Shown: piece by piece, positions 16,757 through 26,179 of the stretch
Numbering within the stretch: position 1 is the first letter of the stretch
Layout of the letters: every line of letters starts with the position of its first letter
Translations under genes and position numbers: made by a program
NCBI GenBank assembly: GCA_001570385.1
Contig: BBYL01000029.1
Span: forward strand, 62,001 to 126,000
Length of the DNA: 64,000 bases
DNA from: Microtetraspora glauca
GTDB lineage: Bacteria; Actinomycetota; Actinomycetes; Streptosporangiales; Streptosporangiaceae
Direction of reading: 5' to 3'
Notes under the pieces: generated by a model
What the model was told of the DNA's origin: nothing
Databases searched by the model: none
Seen by the model: only the letters and a program-made list of their open reading frames with translations

Positions 16757-19393
16757 TCAGCGGGTGTCGGATCCGTCGGAGGTGAGGGCGGCGCGGCCCG
16801 CTTCGAGACGGGCGACCGCGACGCGGAACGGCGAGCACGAGACGTAGTCGAGGCCGATCTCGTGACAGAAGTGCACGGAGTCGGGGTCGCCTCCGTGCTC
16901 GCCACAGATACCGATCTTGAGGTCGGGGCGGGTGCGCCTGCCCTCCTCCACGCCGATCCGCATCAGGCGGCCGACCCCGTCCCTGTCGATCGACTCGAAC
17001 GGCGAGACGCCGAAGATGCCGAGGTCCAGGTACTTGCCGAAGAACGCGCTCTCCACGTCGTCCCGCGAGAAGGCCCAGGTCATCTGGGTCAGGTCGTTGG
17101 TACCGAAGGAGAAGAACTGGGCCGCCTCGGCGATCTGCCCGGCGGTCAGCGCCGCCCGCGGCACCTCGATCATCGTGCCGATCAGCGCGTCCACGCCCAC
17201 CTCGGCGAGGATGCGCAGCGCCTCCTCGCGCACGCTCTCCAGCTCCTGGACCGCGCCGACCAGCGGGATCATGATCTCGGCCCTGGGGTTCGCGCTCTCC
17301 TTGGCCGCCTCGGCGATCGCGCGTACCTGCATGGCGAACAGGCCGGGGATGACCAGGCCGAGCCGTACACCGCGCAGGCCCAGCATCGGGTTCTGCTCGT
17401 GCAGCCGCTTCACGGCGTCGAGCAGCCTGCGGTCCTTGTCCTCCGCCGCGTCACCGGCCAGCGCGACCTTGACGGCCAGCTCGGTGTAGTCGGGGAGGAA
17501 CTCGTGCAGCGGCGGGTCGATGAGCCGGATCGTGACCGGCAGGCCGTCCATCGCCGCGAAGATCCCGGCGAAGTCGGCCTTCTGCAGCGGTTCGAGCGCG
17601 TCGAGCGCCGCCTGCCGCTCCTCGTCCGAGGAGGCCAGGATCAGGTCCTCGACGAGCTTGCGCCGGTCCCCGAGGAACATGTGCTCGGTACGGCACAGGC
17701 CGATGCCCTCGGCCCCGAACGCACGGGCGCGGGCGGCGTCCTCCGGCGTGTCCGCGTTGGCCCGTACGGCGAGGCGCCGTACGGAGTCGGCGTGCCGCAT
17801 GATCCGGTCCACGGCGGCGACCAGCTCGTCCTCGATCGGGCCGCCCTCGAAGTACTCCATCACGGGCGAGGCCACGACGGGCACCTCGCCGAGGTAGACG
17901 ACGCCGTTGCTGCCGTCGATCGAGATCACGTCGCCCTCGTTGACGACGATCCCGCCGGGCGCGGTGAAGCATCCGGCACGGGTGTCCACGGCGAGCTCCT
18001 CGGCGCCGCACACGCAGGTCTTGCCCATGCCGCGGGCGACCACCGCGGCGTGTGAGGTCTTGCCGCCGCGCGAGGTGAGCACGCCCTGGGCGGCGATCAT
18101 GCCGGCGAGGTCGTCCGGGTTGGTCTCCCGCCGGACGAGGATGACGGCCTCGCCCCGCGCCGCCAGCTCGACGGCCCTTGCCGAGGTGAACACGGCCTTG
18201 CCGACGGCCGCGCCGGGAGAGGCGTTCATGCCCTTGGTCAGCCGGGTGTTGTCGGCGGCGGCGGAGAAGCGGGGGAACATGAGCTGCGCGAGCTGGTCGC
18301 CGGACACGCGGGTGACGGCCTCGTCGAGGTCGATCAGGCCCTCGTCCACGAGCTGGGTGGCGATGCAGAACGCCGCGCCGGCCGTGCGCTTGCCGACCCG
18401 GGTCTGCAGCATCCACAGCTTGCCGCGCTCGATCGTGAACTCGATGTCACACAGGTCGCGGTAGTGGTTCTCGAGCGTGCCCATGATGTCGAGCAGTTCG
18501 CGGTAGGAGTCGGGGTCGATCCGCTCCAGGTCCTGCAGCGGCACGGTGTTGCGGATGCCGGCCACCACATCCTCGCCCTGGGCGTTCTGCAGGTAGTCGC
18601 CGTACACGCCCTGGTGTCCGGAGCCGGGGTCGCGGGTGAAGGCGACGCCGGTGCCCGAGTCCATCCCGATGTTGCCGAAGACCATCGCGACGACGTTGAC
18701 GGCCGTGCCGAGGTCGGCCGGGATGCGCTCCTGCCGCCGGTAGAGCACGGCGCGCGGCGCGTTCCACGAGTCGAAGACGGCCCTGATCGCCAGCTCCATC
18801 TGCTCGCGCGGGTCGGCGGGGAAGTCGCGGCCCTTCTCCGCCCGGACGATGCCCTTGTACGTCTCGACGAGGCGCTGGAGGTCGGTCGCGTCGAGGTCGG
18901 TGTCCTGGCGGGAGCCCTTCAGCTCGTCGAGCGCGTGCTCGAACAGCTCGCCCTCGATGCCCAGCACGGTCTTGCCGAACATCTGGATGAGCCGGCGGTA
19001 GGAGTCCCACGCGAAGCGCTCGTTGCCCGCCTGCTTGGCCAGGCCGAGGACGGAGACGTCGTTGAGGCCGATGTTCAGGACGGTCTCCATCATGCCCGGC
19101 ATGGAGAACTTGGCTCCCGACCTGACGCTGACGAGCAGCGGGTCCGCGGCGTCGCCGAGACGCTTGCCCATCGTCGTCTCCAGCGCGTCGAGGTGGGCGG
19201 CGATCTCGGCGGCCAAGCCGTCCGGCACGTCGCCGCCCGCGAGGTAGTGCCGGCAGGCGTCAGTGGTGATCGTGAAGCCGGGGGGTACCGGGAGACCAAG
19301 ATTGGTCATTTCCGCAAGATTGGCGCCCTTTCCACCGAGCAGATCCTTGAGATCCTTGTTGCCCTCGGTGAAGTCATAAACAAACTTGCGCAC
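16757..19393 (-). CDS. ppdK: Pyruvate, phosphate dikinase
   Basis: PPDK interconverts pyruvate + ATP + Pi and PEP + AMP + PPi, linking glycolysis and gluconeogenesis. 878 residues from GTG 19393, with AAGGAG five bases before it. The N-terminal ATP-grasp part is LLGGKGANLAEMTNLG. The central swivelling domain has the phosphorylated His in LTSRGGKTSHAAVVARGMGK. The C-terminal TIM barrel has GLCRTEHMF, MIPLVGAVQELE and the C-terminal GICGEHGGDPDS. The length matches bacterial PPDK. Its 386-bp upstream region contains three DasR-like operator sequences, suggesting control linked to amino-sugar/PTS metabolism, which consumes PEP. Confidence 0.95.
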   Translation of the reverse strand: MRKFVYDFTEGNKDLKDLLGGKGANLAEMTNLGLPVPPGFTITTDACRHYLAGGDVPDGLAAEIAAHLDALETTMGKRLGDAADPLLVSVRSGAKFSMPGMMETVLNIGLNDVSVLGLAKQAGNERFAWDSYRRLIQMFGKTVLGIEGELFEHALDELKGSRQDTDLDATDLQRLVETYKGIVRAEKGRDFPADPREQMELAIRAVFDSWNAPRAVLYRRQERIPADLGTAVNVVAMVFGNIGMDSGTGVAFTRDPGSGHQGVYGDYLQNAQGEDVVAGIRNTVPLQDLERIDPDSYRELLDIMGTLENHYRDLCDIEFTIERGKLWMLQTRVGKRTAGAAFCIATQLVDEGLIDLDEAVTRVSGDQLAQLMFPRFSAAADNTRLTKGMNASPGAAVGKAVFTSARAVELAARGEAVILVRRETNPDDLAGMIAAQGVLTSRGGKTSHAAVVARGMGKTCVCGAEELAVDTRAGCFTAPGGIVVNEGDVISIDGSNGVVYLGEVPVVASPVMEYFEGGPIEDELVAAVDRIMRHADSVRRLAVRANADTPEDAARARAFGAEGIGLCRTEHMFLGDRRKLVEDLILASSDEERQAALDALEPLQKADFAGIFAAMDGLPVTIRLIDPPLHEFLPDYTELAVKVALAGDAAEDKDRRLLDAVKRLHEQNPMLGLRGVRLGLVIPGLFAMQVRAIAEAAKESANPRAEIMIPLVGAVQELESVREEALRILAEVGVDALIGTMIEVPRAALTAGQIAEAAQFFSFGTNDLTQMTWAFSRDDVESAFFGKYLDLGIFGVSPFESIDRDGVGRLMRIGVEEGRRTRPDLKIGICGEHGGDPDSVHFCHEIGLDYVSCSPFRVAVARLEAGRAALTSDGSDTR

Positions 19394-19514
19394 GCGAGCT
19401 CCTTCGGCGACTTCAATTACACGGGTTCGTCCGCATTCGCACTGTACCGACCAACAACACGACGAAACATCACCCGTCAAGAGATAACGTGTTTACGCAG
19501 GTAGATGGGCACAT

Positions 19515-19530
19515 GGAGGTCTAATCCACT
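19515..19530. promoter_or_regulatory. DasR-like (dre) site 1 upstream of ppdK
   Basis: GGAGGTCTAATCCACT matches 12 of 16 positions of the dre consensus ASTGGTCTAGACCAST as I remember it. It lies 122 bp upstream of the ppdK start. Confidence 0.4.
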
Positions 19531-19573
19531 CCACGTCACATTAAAAATGATCGATTTTCTCAGATCATCAAGG

Positions 19574-19589
19574 AGTGGTATAAACCAAT
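19574..19589. promoter_or_regulatory. DasR-like (dre) site 2 upstream of ppdK
   Basis: AGTGGTATAAACCAAT keeps both TGGT/ACCA half-sites with the correct spacing (13 of 16 against ASTGGTCTAGACCAST). It is 181 bp from ppdK and 191 bp from the divergent peptidase gene. Confidence 0.55.
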
Positions 19590-19624
19590 TCCACACGACA
19601 TTGGAGATCGTTCATCCGGCGTTA

Positions 19625-19640
19625 ATTGGTGTAGACCATT
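19625..19640. promoter_or_regulatory. DasR-like (dre) site 3 upstream of ppdK
   Basis: ATTGGTGTAGACCATT matches 13 of 16 consensus positions with a perfect TAGACCA half. Centre-to-centre distance to site 2 is 51 bp, close to five helical turns, so both sites would face the same side of the DNA. Confidence 0.55.
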
Positions 19641-19779
19641 ACCCTTTCCGATGCCGTACGCCTTTCGCGGGACGGGACACGGTGTCGAACACGGGAGGCC
19701 GGGTAACGCGAACATCGGGGCGAGGGCGCCTAGGATTGATCCAACCCTCCGAACATGACCTGTAGCGGAGGGTGTTCGC

Positions 19780-21276
19780 ATGTCACCAAAGTTCTGGCAT
19801 ATCGCCATCTCGGGGATCGTGGCACTCGCCGCGACGGGCTGCGGCTCGGACAGGACGCAGATCACACCCTCACGGGTGGACGGCGTCTCCAGCATCGATC
19901 CGTCGCCGCAGTCCCTGAACTGGGGGCCGTGCGAGGGCGTGCCCGCCTCCGCGGGCTTCCAGTGCGCGACCCTGAAGGTGCCGCTCGACTACGCGAAGCC
20001 GGGCGGTGAGACGCTCGGGATCGCGCTCGTACGGCGCCCCGCCACCGACAAGCAGAACCGGGTCGGCTCGCTCGTCTTCAACTTCGGCGGACCCGGCGGC
20101 TCCGGCGTGTCCACACTGCTGGACGCCGCGGGCGCCTTCTCCACCCTGAACAGGCGCTACGACCTGGTCAGCTTCGACCCGCGCGGCGTGGACCGCAGCA
20201 GCGGGATCAGGTGCCTGGACAGCGCGGAGCTGGAGAGGTACCTCGCCAGGGAACCCAGCGGGGACACCGTCGAGGAGACCCACCTGCTCAAGGGCTTCGC
20301 CAAGGCCTGCGAGCAGAACGCCGGCCCGATCCTGCCGTACGTCGGCACGCTGAACGCGGCACGCGACCTTGAGACCATGCGCGCCGCGCTCGGCGACCCG
20401 AAGCTCAACTACCTGGGCTTCTCCTACGGGACGCACCTGGGCGCCCTCTACGCGACGCTGCATCCCAAGGAGACGGGCCGCATGGTGCTCGACTCCGCGC
20501 TCGACCCGTCGGTGGGCATGCTGGACACGGCCCGCACCCAGATCAGGGGCTTCCAGAAGGCGTACGGGAACTACCTCACCGCCTGCGTGGGGCAGGCGAG
20601 CGGCTGCCCGCTAGGCAAGACCACCACGGCGGCGAACGCGGCAGTGCTCAAGCTCATCGACCGCCTGGAGGCGCACCCCGGCAAGGCCGGCGGGCGTGAG
20701 GTCACCTCGACCGTCGCGAGGACCGCCATCGCGCAGGCGCTCTACAGCCAGATGGCCTGGCCGCTGCTCACCGAGGCGCTGCACCAGGGCATGAAGGGCG
20801 ACCTGAGCGGCCTGCTGGCCCTGGCCGACCAGTACGGCGGGCGCCAGCCGGACGGCTCGTACTCGACCCTGCAGATGTCGCTGCCCGCCATCCTGTGCGC
20901 GGACACCACGGCCCGGCCGAGCATCGCGGAGGCCGAGAAGGCGGCCCGCGACCTCAAGAAGGAGTCGCCGATCTTCGCCATCACCGCGGCGAGCTCGGGC
21001 ATCTGCAGCGTGTGGCCCGTCCCGGGAGAGGACAGCAACAGGCACATCGACGCCTCCGGCGCCAACCCGATCGTGGTCGTCGGCGTGACCCACGACCCCG
21101 CGACGCCGTACCAGTGGGCGCCGAGGCTGACCGAGCAGCTGCGCAGCGCCGTGCTGCTCACGCTCAAGGGCGAGGGACACGGCGCCTACGGACAGAACAA
21201 CCCGTGCATCGACAAGGCGGTCAACTCCTACCTGCTGGACGGAAAGGTCCCGCCGAAGGGCCTGGTCTGCGGCTGA
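19780..21276 (+). CDS. Secreted S33-family alpha/beta-hydrolase peptidase (tripeptidyl aminopeptidase-like lipoprotein)
   Basis: 498 residues. The signal peptide MSPKFWHIAISGIVALAATG leads to a lipobox Cys (ATGC). The mature protein is a tripeptidyl-aminopeptidase-like hydrolase: oxyanion motif FNFGGPGGSG, SFDPRGVDRSSG, nucleophile Ser in GFSYGTHLGALYA, acid Asp in VTHDPATPYQWA, and His in KGEGHGAYG. Streptomyces SlpD/SlpE are well-known relatives. It would trim tripeptides from peptides outside the cell, complementing the nearby secreted subtilase. Upstream it shares the intergenic region holding the dre-like sites. Confidence 0.9.
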   Translation: MSPKFWHIAISGIVALAATGCGSDRTQITPSRVDGVSSIDPSPQSLNWGPCEGVPASAGFQCATLKVPLDYAKPGGETLGIALVRRPATDKQNRVGSLVFNFGGPGGSGVSTLLDAAGAFSTLNRRYDLVSFDPRGVDRSSGIRCLDSAELERYLAREPSGDTVEETHLLKGFAKACEQNAGPILPYVGTLNAARDLETMRAALGDPKLNYLGFSYGTHLGALYATLHPKETGRMVLDSALDPSVGMLDTARTQIRGFQKAYGNYLTACVGQASGCPLGKTTTAANAAVLKLIDRLEAHPGKAGGREVTSTVARTAIAQALYSQMAWPLLTEALHQGMKGDLSGLLALADQYGGRQPDGSYSTLQMSLPAILCADTTARPSIAEAEKAARDLKKESPIFAITAASSGICSVWPVPGEDSNRHIDASGANPIVVVGVTHDPATPYQWAPRLTEQLRSAVLLTLKGEGHGAYGQNNPCIDKAVNSYLLDGKVPPKGLVCG

Positions 21277-21380
21277 CCCGGCCCGGCTCCGGCCGGAAAG
21301 ACGGCCGAAAGACGGCAGGAGAGACGGCCAGGAAGACGGCGGGGAAGAAATGTCGCTCGGCCTCGCTACGGTGCGCGGTC

Positions 21381-23954
21381 ATGATGACTGTGGATCATGG
21401 CGATGGGGCGACGGCAGACGATCGATGCGGAGGGGGGCACCTCACGATCGCCGGGGAGCCGGTCGGTGAGGTCGCTCTCGTTGACGCCGGTTCCACCGCC
21501 GGGGAGCCGACGTCCGACCGAAAGCGTTACGAGGAGCGTGTCGCCGCGGTGACCGCCCTGGTGGAGGCGGGCCGGATCGCGGAGCTGGCCGACGAGCTGG
21601 TCCGTCTCGAACGCGATCAGCTGGGCTACGACTTCTGGGGTTACGGCCGCCTCGGCGAGGTCGTCTATCGCACGCTCAAGGAGATGCCGGCTCCCTCCCG
21701 GGTGGAGCTGGCGACCCGCCTGCTGTCCCGCCCGGACCAGGAAGCCGAGCTGGTCGACGGCATGGTCGTGATCATCACCGACGAGGTGTCGGACTCGTGG
21801 ACTCCGGAGGCCGCAGGGCTGCTCCTCGCGCGGGCGGCGCGTCGTGAGGTCTACTGCCACGGGCGGCTCACATGGATCGTGAAGTGCTGGCTCGATGCCG
21901 GCAACGACCTCGCACCCGAGGTGCTCGCGACCCTTCGCCGTACGGCCGTCGCGGGCTGGCGGTTCGAGACGACGCTGCCCTCCCTTGTCGCACAGCACGA
22001 GTTCCCGCTCCTCAACGTGGGTGAGCCATGGGCCGACCGGATCCTCGCCGAAGACCTGGACGAGCACTGGACCGCGCTGCTCAGGCACGCTCTGACAGCG
22101 TCGAGTTCGAAGCCGTCGGCCAGGTGGGAGCGCACGGGCCGAGCCCTCCTGGACCGGATCGGGCCCGAGACCGCCCGGGTGAGGATCACCGACTGGCTCA
22201 CCCTGGTCGGGCGGCCCCGGCCGATGATCGCCGACAACAGCGGCGTCCACTGGGTCGACCCCTACAACGCCTCCGCGTTGCGCGGGCTCATCTGGCTGCT
22301 GGGGTTCCTGCCCGCGCGGCCCGACACCACGCGGTTCCTCGGCGGTCTCGTCGAGACGGCTCTGCTCAAGATGCCCGGCGTCGGACCGCGCCACCCGGCG
22401 ACCGCCACATCCGCGATCGCCGCGCTGTCGCGCCTGGACGGCACGGACGCGCTGGGACAACTCGCCCGGCTGGCCATGAAGGTCACCCACAAGCCCACGC
22501 TGAAGGTGCTCAACCGCACCCTCGACGCGAAGGCCAAGGCACTCGGCCTGTCACGGGCGGAGGTGGAGGAACTCGCCGTGCCGTCCTACGGGCTCACCGA
22601 GGTCGGCCGTCGCGTGGAGATCGTCGGGGACGCGACCGCCGAACTGACCGTGACGGGAGGCAAGGCCGTTCTGAGCTGGCGCAACGCAAAGGGCACGATG
22701 GTCAAGGCGCCGCCCGCGAGCGTCCGGCGGGAACATCCCGAGAAGCTCGCCGAACTCAGGGGCGCGGTCAAGGACATCACCAAGATGCTCTCCGCCCAGG
22801 CGGAACGCCTGGATCACATGTTCCTCGCCCAGCGTGTCTGGCCGTACGAGACCTGGCGGGAGCGTTATCTGGACCACCCGCTGGTCGGCGCCCTGGCCCG
22901 GCGGCTGATCTGGCTGGTCGACGACGTCCCGTACGGCTACGCCGACGGCAGTCTGCGCGGCGTGACCGACACCCAGGCCCATTCGGCGGCGGGCGCGACG
23001 GTTCGGCTCTGGCATCCGATCGGCCGTGACGTGACCGAGGTTCTGGCCTGGCGGAGCTGGCTGGAACGGCATCGGATCACGCAGCCGTTCAAGCAGGCGC
23101 ACCGGGAGGTCTACCTGCTCACCGCGGCCGAGGAGACCACCGGCGACTACTCCAACCGCTTCGCCGCGCACGTGCTGCGCCAGCACCAGTTCCACGCCCT
23201 GGCCACCGCCCGTGGCTGGAGCAACGAACTGCGTATGGCCGTCGACGGCGACTTCCCGCCCGCCATCCGCGAGTTGCCCGGCTGGGGGATGCGCGCGGAG
23301 TTCTGGACCGACGTCGACTTCGACGACGCCGAGTTCGCCGACTCAGGCGCCTATCTGCGGGTCCGCACGGACCAGGTGCGGTTCTATCCGCCGCACGCCC
23401 AGCAGAATCACGGCGGGTACGCCGCCTGGCTGCACAGCGGCCCCGGCCGGGTCGGGCCGCTGCGGCTCGACCAGATCCCGCCACTGGTGTTCAGCGAGGT
23501 CATGCGCGACATCGACCTCTTCGTCGGCGTCGCCAGCGTGGGCAACGATCCGACCTGGCAGGACGGCGGACCTGACGGGAGGTTCCACGGCTACTGGACC
23601 TCCTACGGCTTCGGCGAGCTGTCCGTCACCGCGCGGACCCGCCATGACGTGCTCTCCCGGCTCCTGCCGCGCCTGGCCGTGGCCGACCGCTGCTCCCTCG
23701 ACGACCGGTTCCTGCATGTCCGGGGTGAGCTGCGCACCTACAAGATCCACCTCGGGTCGGGAAACATCCTGATGAGCCCCAACGACCAGTACCTGTGCAT
23801 CGTCCCCAAGCAGGAACCCGGACCCGGCACCGGTGAGGTGTTCCTGCCGTTCGAGGGCGACGGCGTGCTTTCGGTCATCCTCAGCAAGGCGATGATGCTG
23901 GCCAGGGACACCACGATCACCGACCCGACCATCACCGGCCAGATCCGTCCTTGA
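21381..23954 (+). CDS. DUF4132 domain protein (first paralogue)
   Basis: 857 residues from ATG 21381. The frame is open further upstream, but that part is antisense-like low-complexity sequence over the previous gene's end. A variable N-terminal half, alpha-helical and HEAT-like, precedes the DUF4132 region. The conserved signature includes PFKQAHREVYLLTAAEE, YSNRFAAHVLRQHQF, PPLVFSEVMRDIDLFVGV and, at the C-terminus, RTYKIHLGSGNILMSPNDQY and LPFEGDGVLSVILSKAM. This family includes E. coli MolR/YehI; its biochemical role is unknown. It is soluble, with no signal or membrane segment. A clear paralogue sits at 60267-62612. A strong bidirectional terminator follows. Confidence 0.85.
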   Translation: MMTVDHGDGATADDRCGGGHLTIAGEPVGEVALVDAGSTAGEPTSDRKRYEERVAAVTALVEAGRIAELADELVRLERDQLGYDFWGYGRLGEVVYRTLKEMPAPSRVELATRLLSRPDQEAELVDGMVVIITDEVSDSWTPEAAGLLLARAARREVYCHGRLTWIVKCWLDAGNDLAPEVLATLRRTAVAGWRFETTLPSLVAQHEFPLLNVGEPWADRILAEDLDEHWTALLRHALTASSSKPSARWERTGRALLDRIGPETARVRITDWLTLVGRPRPMIADNSGVHWVDPYNASALRGLIWLLGFLPARPDTTRFLGGLVETALLKMPGVGPRHPATATSAIAALSRLDGTDALGQLARLAMKVTHKPTLKVLNRTLDAKAKALGLSRAEVEELAVPSYGLTEVGRRVEIVGDATAELTVTGGKAVLSWRNAKGTMVKAPPASVRREHPEKLAELRGAVKDITKMLSAQAERLDHMFLAQRVWPYETWRERYLDHPLVGALARRLIWLVDDVPYGYADGSLRGVTDTQAHSAAGATVRLWHPIGRDVTEVLAWRSWLERHRITQPFKQAHREVYLLTAAEETTGDYSNRFAAHVLRQHQFHALATARGWSNELRMAVDGDFPPAIRELPGWGMRAEFWTDVDFDDAEFADSGAYLRVRTDQVRFYPPHAQQNHGGYAAWLHSGPGRVGPLRLDQIPPLVFSEVMRDIDLFVGVASVGNDPTWQDGGPDGRFHGYWTSYGFGELSVTARTRHDVLSRLLPRLAVADRCSLDDRFLHVRGELRTYKIHLGSGNILMSPNDQYLCIVPKQEPGPGTGEVFLPFEGDGVLSVILSKAMMLARDTTITDPTITGQIRP

Positions 23955-24013
23955 ACCGGGTCTCTCCGTACAGCGGGCGGCAGCCGTACCGGGCTTGAAG
24001 GGGCAGGAGAAAC

Positions 24014-24052
24014 GGGAGAGCACCCGCCGGCCGGGCCGGCGGGTGCTCTCCC
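24014..24052. terminator. Bidirectional terminator between DUF4132 gene and glyS
   Basis: A perfect 17-bp stem (24014-24030 with 24036-24052) around a 5-base loop CCGGG, in a 117-bp gap between convergent genes. There is no U-run, as is usual in high-GC actinomycetes. Confidence 0.9.
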
Positions 24053-24071
24053 TCGTGCGGCGGGTCGCCGC

Positions 24072-25457
24072 TCAGTCGTTGAGGTGCGTGCGGAGGTAGG
24101 ACTCGACCTGGTCGAGCGCGACGCGCTGCTGCGCCATGGTGTCGCGCTCGCGGATGGTCACCGCGTTGTCCTCAAGGGTGTCGAAGTCCACCGTGATCGC
24201 GAACGGCGTGCCGATCTCGTCCTGGCGGCGGTAGCGGCGGCCGATCGCGCCCGCGTCGTCGAAGTCGACGTTCCAGCGGCGGCGCAGCTGGGCCGCGAGG
24301 TTGCGGGCCTTCGGCGACAGGTCGGCGTTGCGGGACAGCGGCAGCACCGCGACCTTGACCGGGGCGAGCCGGTGGTCGAGGCGCATGACGGTGCGCTCCT
24401 CCATGACGCCCTTGGCGTTGGGCGCCTCGTCGACGGTGTACGCGTCGAGCAGGAAGGTCAGCGTCGCCCGGTCCACACCGGCCGCGGGCTCGATGACGTA
24501 CGGCACGTACCGCTCGCCGGACTCCTGCTCGAAGAACGTCAGGTCGGTGCCGGACGCCTTGCCGTGCGCGGTGAGATCGAAGTCGGTGCGGTTGGCGATG
24601 CCCTCCAGCTCACCCCACTCCGAGCCGGTGAAGTTGAAGCGGTACTCGATGTCGACCGTGCGCTTGGAGTAGTGGGACAGCTTCTCCTTCGGGTGCTCGT
24701 AGAGCCGGAGGTTGTCCTTGTTGATGCCCAGATCGACGTACCAGCGCAGGCGCTCGTCGATCCAGTACTGGTGCCACTCCTCGTCGGTGCCGGGCTTGAC
24801 GAAGAACTCCATCTCCATCTGCTCGAACTCGCGGGTCCTGAAGATGAAGTTGCCCGGGGTGATCTCGTTACGGAACGACTTGCCGACCTGGCCGATGCCG
24901 AAGGGGATCTTCCTGCGCGCCGACTGCTGCACGTTCAGGTAGTTGATGAAGATGCCCTGCGCGGTCTCCGGCCGGAGGTAGGCCAGGCCGGACTCGTCCT
25001 CCACCGGGCCGAGGAACGTCTTGAGCAGGCCGCTGAACTGCTTCGGCGCGGTGAAGGCGCCCTTGTTGCCGCAGTTGGGGCAGGTGATGTCGGCCAGGCC
25101 GCCCGCGGGCTCCTTGCCGTGCTTCTCCTCGTACGCCTCGAGGAGGTGGTCGGCGCGGTAGCGCTTGTGGCAGGACTGGCACTCGGTCAGCGGGTCGCTG
25201 AAGGTCTCGACGTGGCCGCTGGCCTGCCACACCTCGGGAGCGAGGATGACGCAGGAGTCCAGGCCGACGACGTCGTCGCGGCCCTGCACGACGGTCTTCC
25301 ACCACTCGCGCTTGACGTTGTTCTTCAGCTCGACACCGAGCGGGCCGTAGTCCCACGACGCCCGCAGGCCTCCGTAGATCTCGCTCGACGGGTAGACGAG
25401 CCCGCGGCGCTTGGCGAGGCTGACGATCGTTTCCATGACGTCGGTACGACGTGCCAT
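24072..25457 (-). CDS. glyS: Glycyl-tRNA synthetase (homodimeric class II type)
   Basis: 461 residues from ATG 25457, which is nine bases after GGAG; an ATG five codons upstream lacks a site. The N-terminus RRGLVYPSSEIYGGLRASWDY and motif 2 FRNEITPGNFIFRTREFEQMEMEFF are diagnostic for the eukaryote/actinobacterial alpha2-type GlyRS. An inserted zinc ribbon has CQSCHKRY and CPNCGNKG near residues 94-135. Motif 3 is AAGVDRATLTFLLDAY, and the anticodon domain follows with LAPVKVAVLPLSRN. Essential for translation. Confidence 0.96.
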   Translation of the reverse strand: MARRTDVMETIVSLAKRRGLVYPSSEIYGGLRASWDYGPLGVELKNNVKREWWKTVVQGRDDVVGLDSCVILAPEVWQASGHVETFSDPLTECQSCHKRYRADHLLEAYEEKHGKEPAGGLADITCPNCGNKGAFTAPKQFSGLLKTFLGPVEDESGLAYLRPETAQGIFINYLNVQQSARRKIPFGIGQVGKSFRNEITPGNFIFRTREFEQMEMEFFVKPGTDEEWHQYWIDERLRWYVDLGINKDNLRLYEHPKEKLSHYSKRTVDIEYRFNFTGSEWGELEGIANRTDFDLTAHGKASGTDLTFFEQESGERYVPYVIEPAAGVDRATLTFLLDAYTVDEAPNAKGVMEERTVMRLDHRLAPVKVAVLPLSRNADLSPKARNLAAQLRRRWNVDFDDAGAIGRRYRRQDEIGTPFAITVDFDTLEDNAVTIRERDTMAQQRVALDQVESYLRTHLND

Positions 25458-25610
25458 TGGTGAGAACTCCATCCGGCTGGGTGTCGGGTTGGGATCGTGC
25501 GCGCACGCGCGGGGCCGCGGCCAACGGGCTGCCCGCCGTCTCGGGCGGATTTCGCGCCCGCTACCTGCTCGATCTCATCCAAGCTTAGGGGAATCCCGGC
25601 GTCGCCCGCT

Positions 25611-25804
25611 CATATCTCCTCCTCGCCTGGCGGCTCGGAGTCGCATTCGCGAAGCGCGCTGTGCCTATTGATTCACTCGCTCCGCTCGTTCATGTCTCCT
25701 CCTCGCCCGGCGGCTCGGAGTCTGGTCGTGTCGAAGACGCGCGATCTGGCACCGCGCGAAGCGCGCTGTGCCCATCGATTCACTCGCTCCGCTCGTTCAT
25801 GTCT
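25611..25804. repeat. Duplicated intergenic repeat
   Basis: Two interleaved direct repeats: 32 bp at 25611-25642 and 25691-25722 (containing CTCCTCGCCYGGCGGCTCGG), and 48 bp at 25650-25697 and 25757-25804 (containing TTCACTCGCTCCGCTCGTTC). Copies differ at only one or two positions. The last copy runs over the stop codon of the monooxygenase gene. The stretch 25458-25796 has no gene. Confidence 0.9.
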
Positions 25805-26108
25805 GATCCGGTACGCGTGCCGAGTCCACACGCGCGTCCCCGATCAGCTCGAACGCGCTGGGCTCGTTGATCATCAAAGTCATCAGCGGGTACATCGCCA
25901 TCCGGGCCGCGCCGAGCGCCCGGCGGTAGAACCCGGCGCCCTCCCACTCGCTGACCAGGGCCCACAGGTCCGGCTCGTCGACCGACCTGCCGATCTGCCC
26001 GCGCAGGTATCCGGGCTGTACGGCGAGCACGTCGAGGATGTCCCGGGCCTGCGAGGCGAAGTCGTCCGCCTGCGCGGCGGGCACCGAGTAACGGATCAGG
26101 GCCAGCAT
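25797..26108 (-). CDS. Antibiotic biosynthesis monooxygenase (ABM) domain protein
   Basis: 103 residues from ATG 26108 (MLALIRYSVPAAQADDFASQ); an ATG four codons earlier is also possible. The ferredoxin-like ABM fold is shown by ILDVLAVQPGYLRGQIGRS and DPDLWALVSEWEGAGFYRRAL-like segments (the middle reads DEPDLWALVSEWEGAG). Members act as small cofactor-free monooxygenases or haem-degrading enzymes, or serve as orphan dimers; no substrate is evident. Its 3' end runs into the duplicated repeat, so its last residues (RVPDQT) are repeat-encoded. Confidence 0.75.
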   Translation of the reverse strand: MLALIRYSVPAAQADDFASQARDILDVLAVQPGYLRGQIGRSVDEPDLWALVSEWEGAGFYRRALGAARMAMYPLMTLMINEPSAFELIGDARVDSARVPDQT

Positions 26109-26179
26109 GCGGCCCAGCATGCCACGCCCCGGACAGTGAGCAGGTGCGCCGGGGTGGTCCGCGTGACTAGGCTCGACAC

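Noticed and set aside
20895..21380. N-terminal extension of the first DUF4132 frame
   Set aside because: It is the +1 frame of the S33 peptidase gene, Arg/Gly-rich, with no family match.
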